DNA of 24,919 nucleotides. Origin: NORP240 sp942492445 (GTDB taxonomy: Bacteria > Pseudomonadota > Gammaproteobacteria > Pseudomonadales > Pseudohongiellaceae). The translations under genes were made by a program, and so were the position numbers. Shown one piece after another: positions 23,777-24,919 of the stretch. The notes beneath the pieces were generated by a model, which worked only from the letters and a program-made list of their open reading frames with translations, searched no databases and was not told where the DNA came from. Every line of letters starts with the position of its first letter. Position 1 is the stretch's first letter. The stretch spans positions 1 through 24,919 of the forward strand of contig CALOEW010000036.1 of assembly GCA_942492445.1 (NCBI GenBank), written 5' to 3'.

Positions 23777-24919
23777 ATGACGGCAATTTCTTCAACTATG
23801 GAAATGCTGAGAACGGATTTCATCAGTGGGTTTCCTAAAGAAGCCGCAGAGATGCTTGAGCGTATGGACGCAGATGAAGCCCAGGAATTGCTGTCAACAT
23901 TGAATGATCAGGAGACCATTGACCTTTGGGAACAGCTATCCCCAGACGTTGCCATGCGTGCCTTACTGCAGCTCCCGGAGGATCGAGCTGCTGGCATACT
24001 TGGCACCATGGATCCTGACTATGCCCTGTTGATACTCGCCCTCATAGACTCTGAAAAGCGCGCTGGTTATCTCGACCTGATCGGTGGAGAAAATGCAAAG
24101 GATCTGGCTCTCATGCTGAGCTATCCACAAGATAGCGCCGGCGGAATGATGGACCCGAAAGTTTTGCTTTTAAGGCCAGCCAATACCGTTACTGAGGCAC
24201 TTGACCGTGTCAGACAACTGAAACGGCGCGGGATTCGCATGTTGTTCGTCGTTAATGACGAGAAGCAGTTGGAGGGGCTGGTCGATGTTCAGGATCTGGC
24301 CACCTCCTCAGCACAAACGAAGCTGGATGAAATCATGCGCCCGGTTAAGGCGACAGTCAGTGATATAGCTACTCGTGATGAAGTTGTTGAGCTAATGGAT
24401 GAGTACAGATTGACAGATTTGCCCGTGCTGGATGTCGAAGGGCGCCTGGTTGGTGCTGTTCGACATCAGCAACATGTCGCTGCGGCCGAAAACGAGGCGA
24501 CTGCCGCAATTCAAACCATGGTGGGTGTCAGTCGTGATGAAAGAGCTCTTTCGACTGTCGGATTTGCAGTGCGAAAGCGCCTTCCCTGGCTACATATCAA
24601 CCTGGCAACGGCTTTTCTAGCTGCTACTGTTGTTGGTTTTTTTGAAAGTACTATCGCGGCTAACACTGCTTTAGCTGTTCTACTGCCTGTTGTCGCTGGT
24701 CAGTCTGGAAATACTGGTGCTCAGGCTTTGGCTGTGACTATGCGCGGTTTGGCCCTGCGCGAAGTTCGCATGCGCCATTGGTACAGGGTGATAATCAAGG
24801 AGATGTTTGCAGGGTTCTGGAACGGTGTTGCAATTGCGATTACAACCTCACTGGGCGTGTGGTTATGGAGTCAGTCTACGATGCTTGCCATTGTAATTGC
24901 AATTTCCATGGTTCTTTCA
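23777..24919 (+). CDS. mgtE: Magnesium transporter MgtE, 3' truncated by window
   Basis: 381 codons are present and the frame is open at the window edge; full MgtE is about 450 residues. An MgtE N domain (about 15-120) has repeats such as MLERMDADEAQELLSTL and ALLQLPEDRAAGILGTMD. A CBS pair (about 125-250) includes YPQDSAGGMMDPKVLLLRP and LTDLPVLDVEGRLVGAVR. The membrane domain then begins with RKRLPWLHINLATAFLAATV and contains the pore signature VVAGQSGNTGAQALAVTMRG, close to the usual MPVVAGMGGNxGTQ. MgtE forms dimeric Mg2+ channels gated by cytosolic Mg2+ binding to the N and CBS domains. It is the third gene of a tight cluster, directly behind an MgtE-N/CBS paralogue without a membrane part. 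Confidence 0.9.
   Translation, partial: MTAISSTMEMLRTDFISGFPKEAAEMLERMDADEAQELLSTLNDQETIDLWEQLSPDVAMRALLQLPEDRAAGILGTMDPDYALLILALIDSEKRAGYLDLIGGENAKDLALMLSYPQDSAGGMMDPKVLLLRPANTVTEALDRVRQLKRRGIRMLFVVNDEKQLEGLVDVQDLATSSAQTKLDEIMRPVKATVSDIATRDEVVELMDEYRLTDLPVLDVEGRLVGAVRHQQHVAAAENEATAAIQTMVGVSRDERALSTVGFAVRKRLPWLHINLATAFLAATVVGFFESTIAANTALAVLLPVVAGQSGNTGAQALAVTMRGLALREVRMRHWYRVIIKEMFAGFWNGVAIAITTSLGVWLWSQSTMLAIVIAISMVLS

Noticed and set aside
1..24919. CRISPR array or defence island
   Set aside because: No regularly spaced repeats, no cas-like proteins and no recognisable defence genes; all repeats seen are IS ends, a MITE, hairpins or a short tandem duplication.

Overview
The window looks like a chromosomal stretch of a gram-negative bacterium, most likely an aquatic gammaproteobacterium. 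The support is an outer-membrane TonB-dependent receptor, a BlaI/BlaR1-type pair, RAYT and IS91 relics, and family choices typical of marine gammaproteobacteria. No taxonomic marker is present, so this is inference. Base composition is uneven, with AT-richer patches around the 5.3 kb orphan gene and the 18 kb reductase.

Layout. (1) 1-4950 is well preserved: a membrane-anchored protein of unknown function, a TonB-dependent receptor, and, divergent from the receptor, a BlaI/MecI-type repressor translationally coupled to a BlaR1-like M56 metallopeptidase. (2) 4951-13624 is a region of decay and insertion. It holds a tRNA-Arg(TCG) fragment split by hairpins, a short orphan ORF, a prolyl oligopeptidase with two frameshifts, IS91-type transposase relics, a 1.29-kb element with inverted ends and CTAA target duplications carrying an exported TPR protein, a glmS scrap, a frameshifted sulfotransferase, IS1182 and RAYT scraps, and a TolB-propeller membrane protein broken by at least eight frame changes. 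(3) 13646-15939 is an intact pair: an MPAB/Lcp-type haem oxygenase and a CruF-like (DUF422) membrane protein. (4) 15940-20727 is mixed: a secreted cupin, truncated metallo-beta-lactamase-fold and carboxypeptidase-regulatory-like fragments, a 140-bp MITE with TTAG duplications, an intact MDR oxidoreductase, and a frame-broken GNAT/nitrilase fusion. (5) 20728-22088 is gene-poor. (6) 22089-24919 is a tight operon: a CmpX-like membrane protein, a stand-alone MgtE-N/CBS protein, and an MgtE magnesium transporter that runs off the window.

Three small functional modules are visible: a peptidase/repressor switch next to an outer-membrane receptor, an oxygenase plus carotenoid-hydratase-like pair, and a paired-MgtE operon. 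The broken genes are clustered while their neighbours are intact, which argues for real gene decay rather than uniform sequencing error. The two prolyl oligopeptidase shifts do fall in or beside homopolymers and could be errors.
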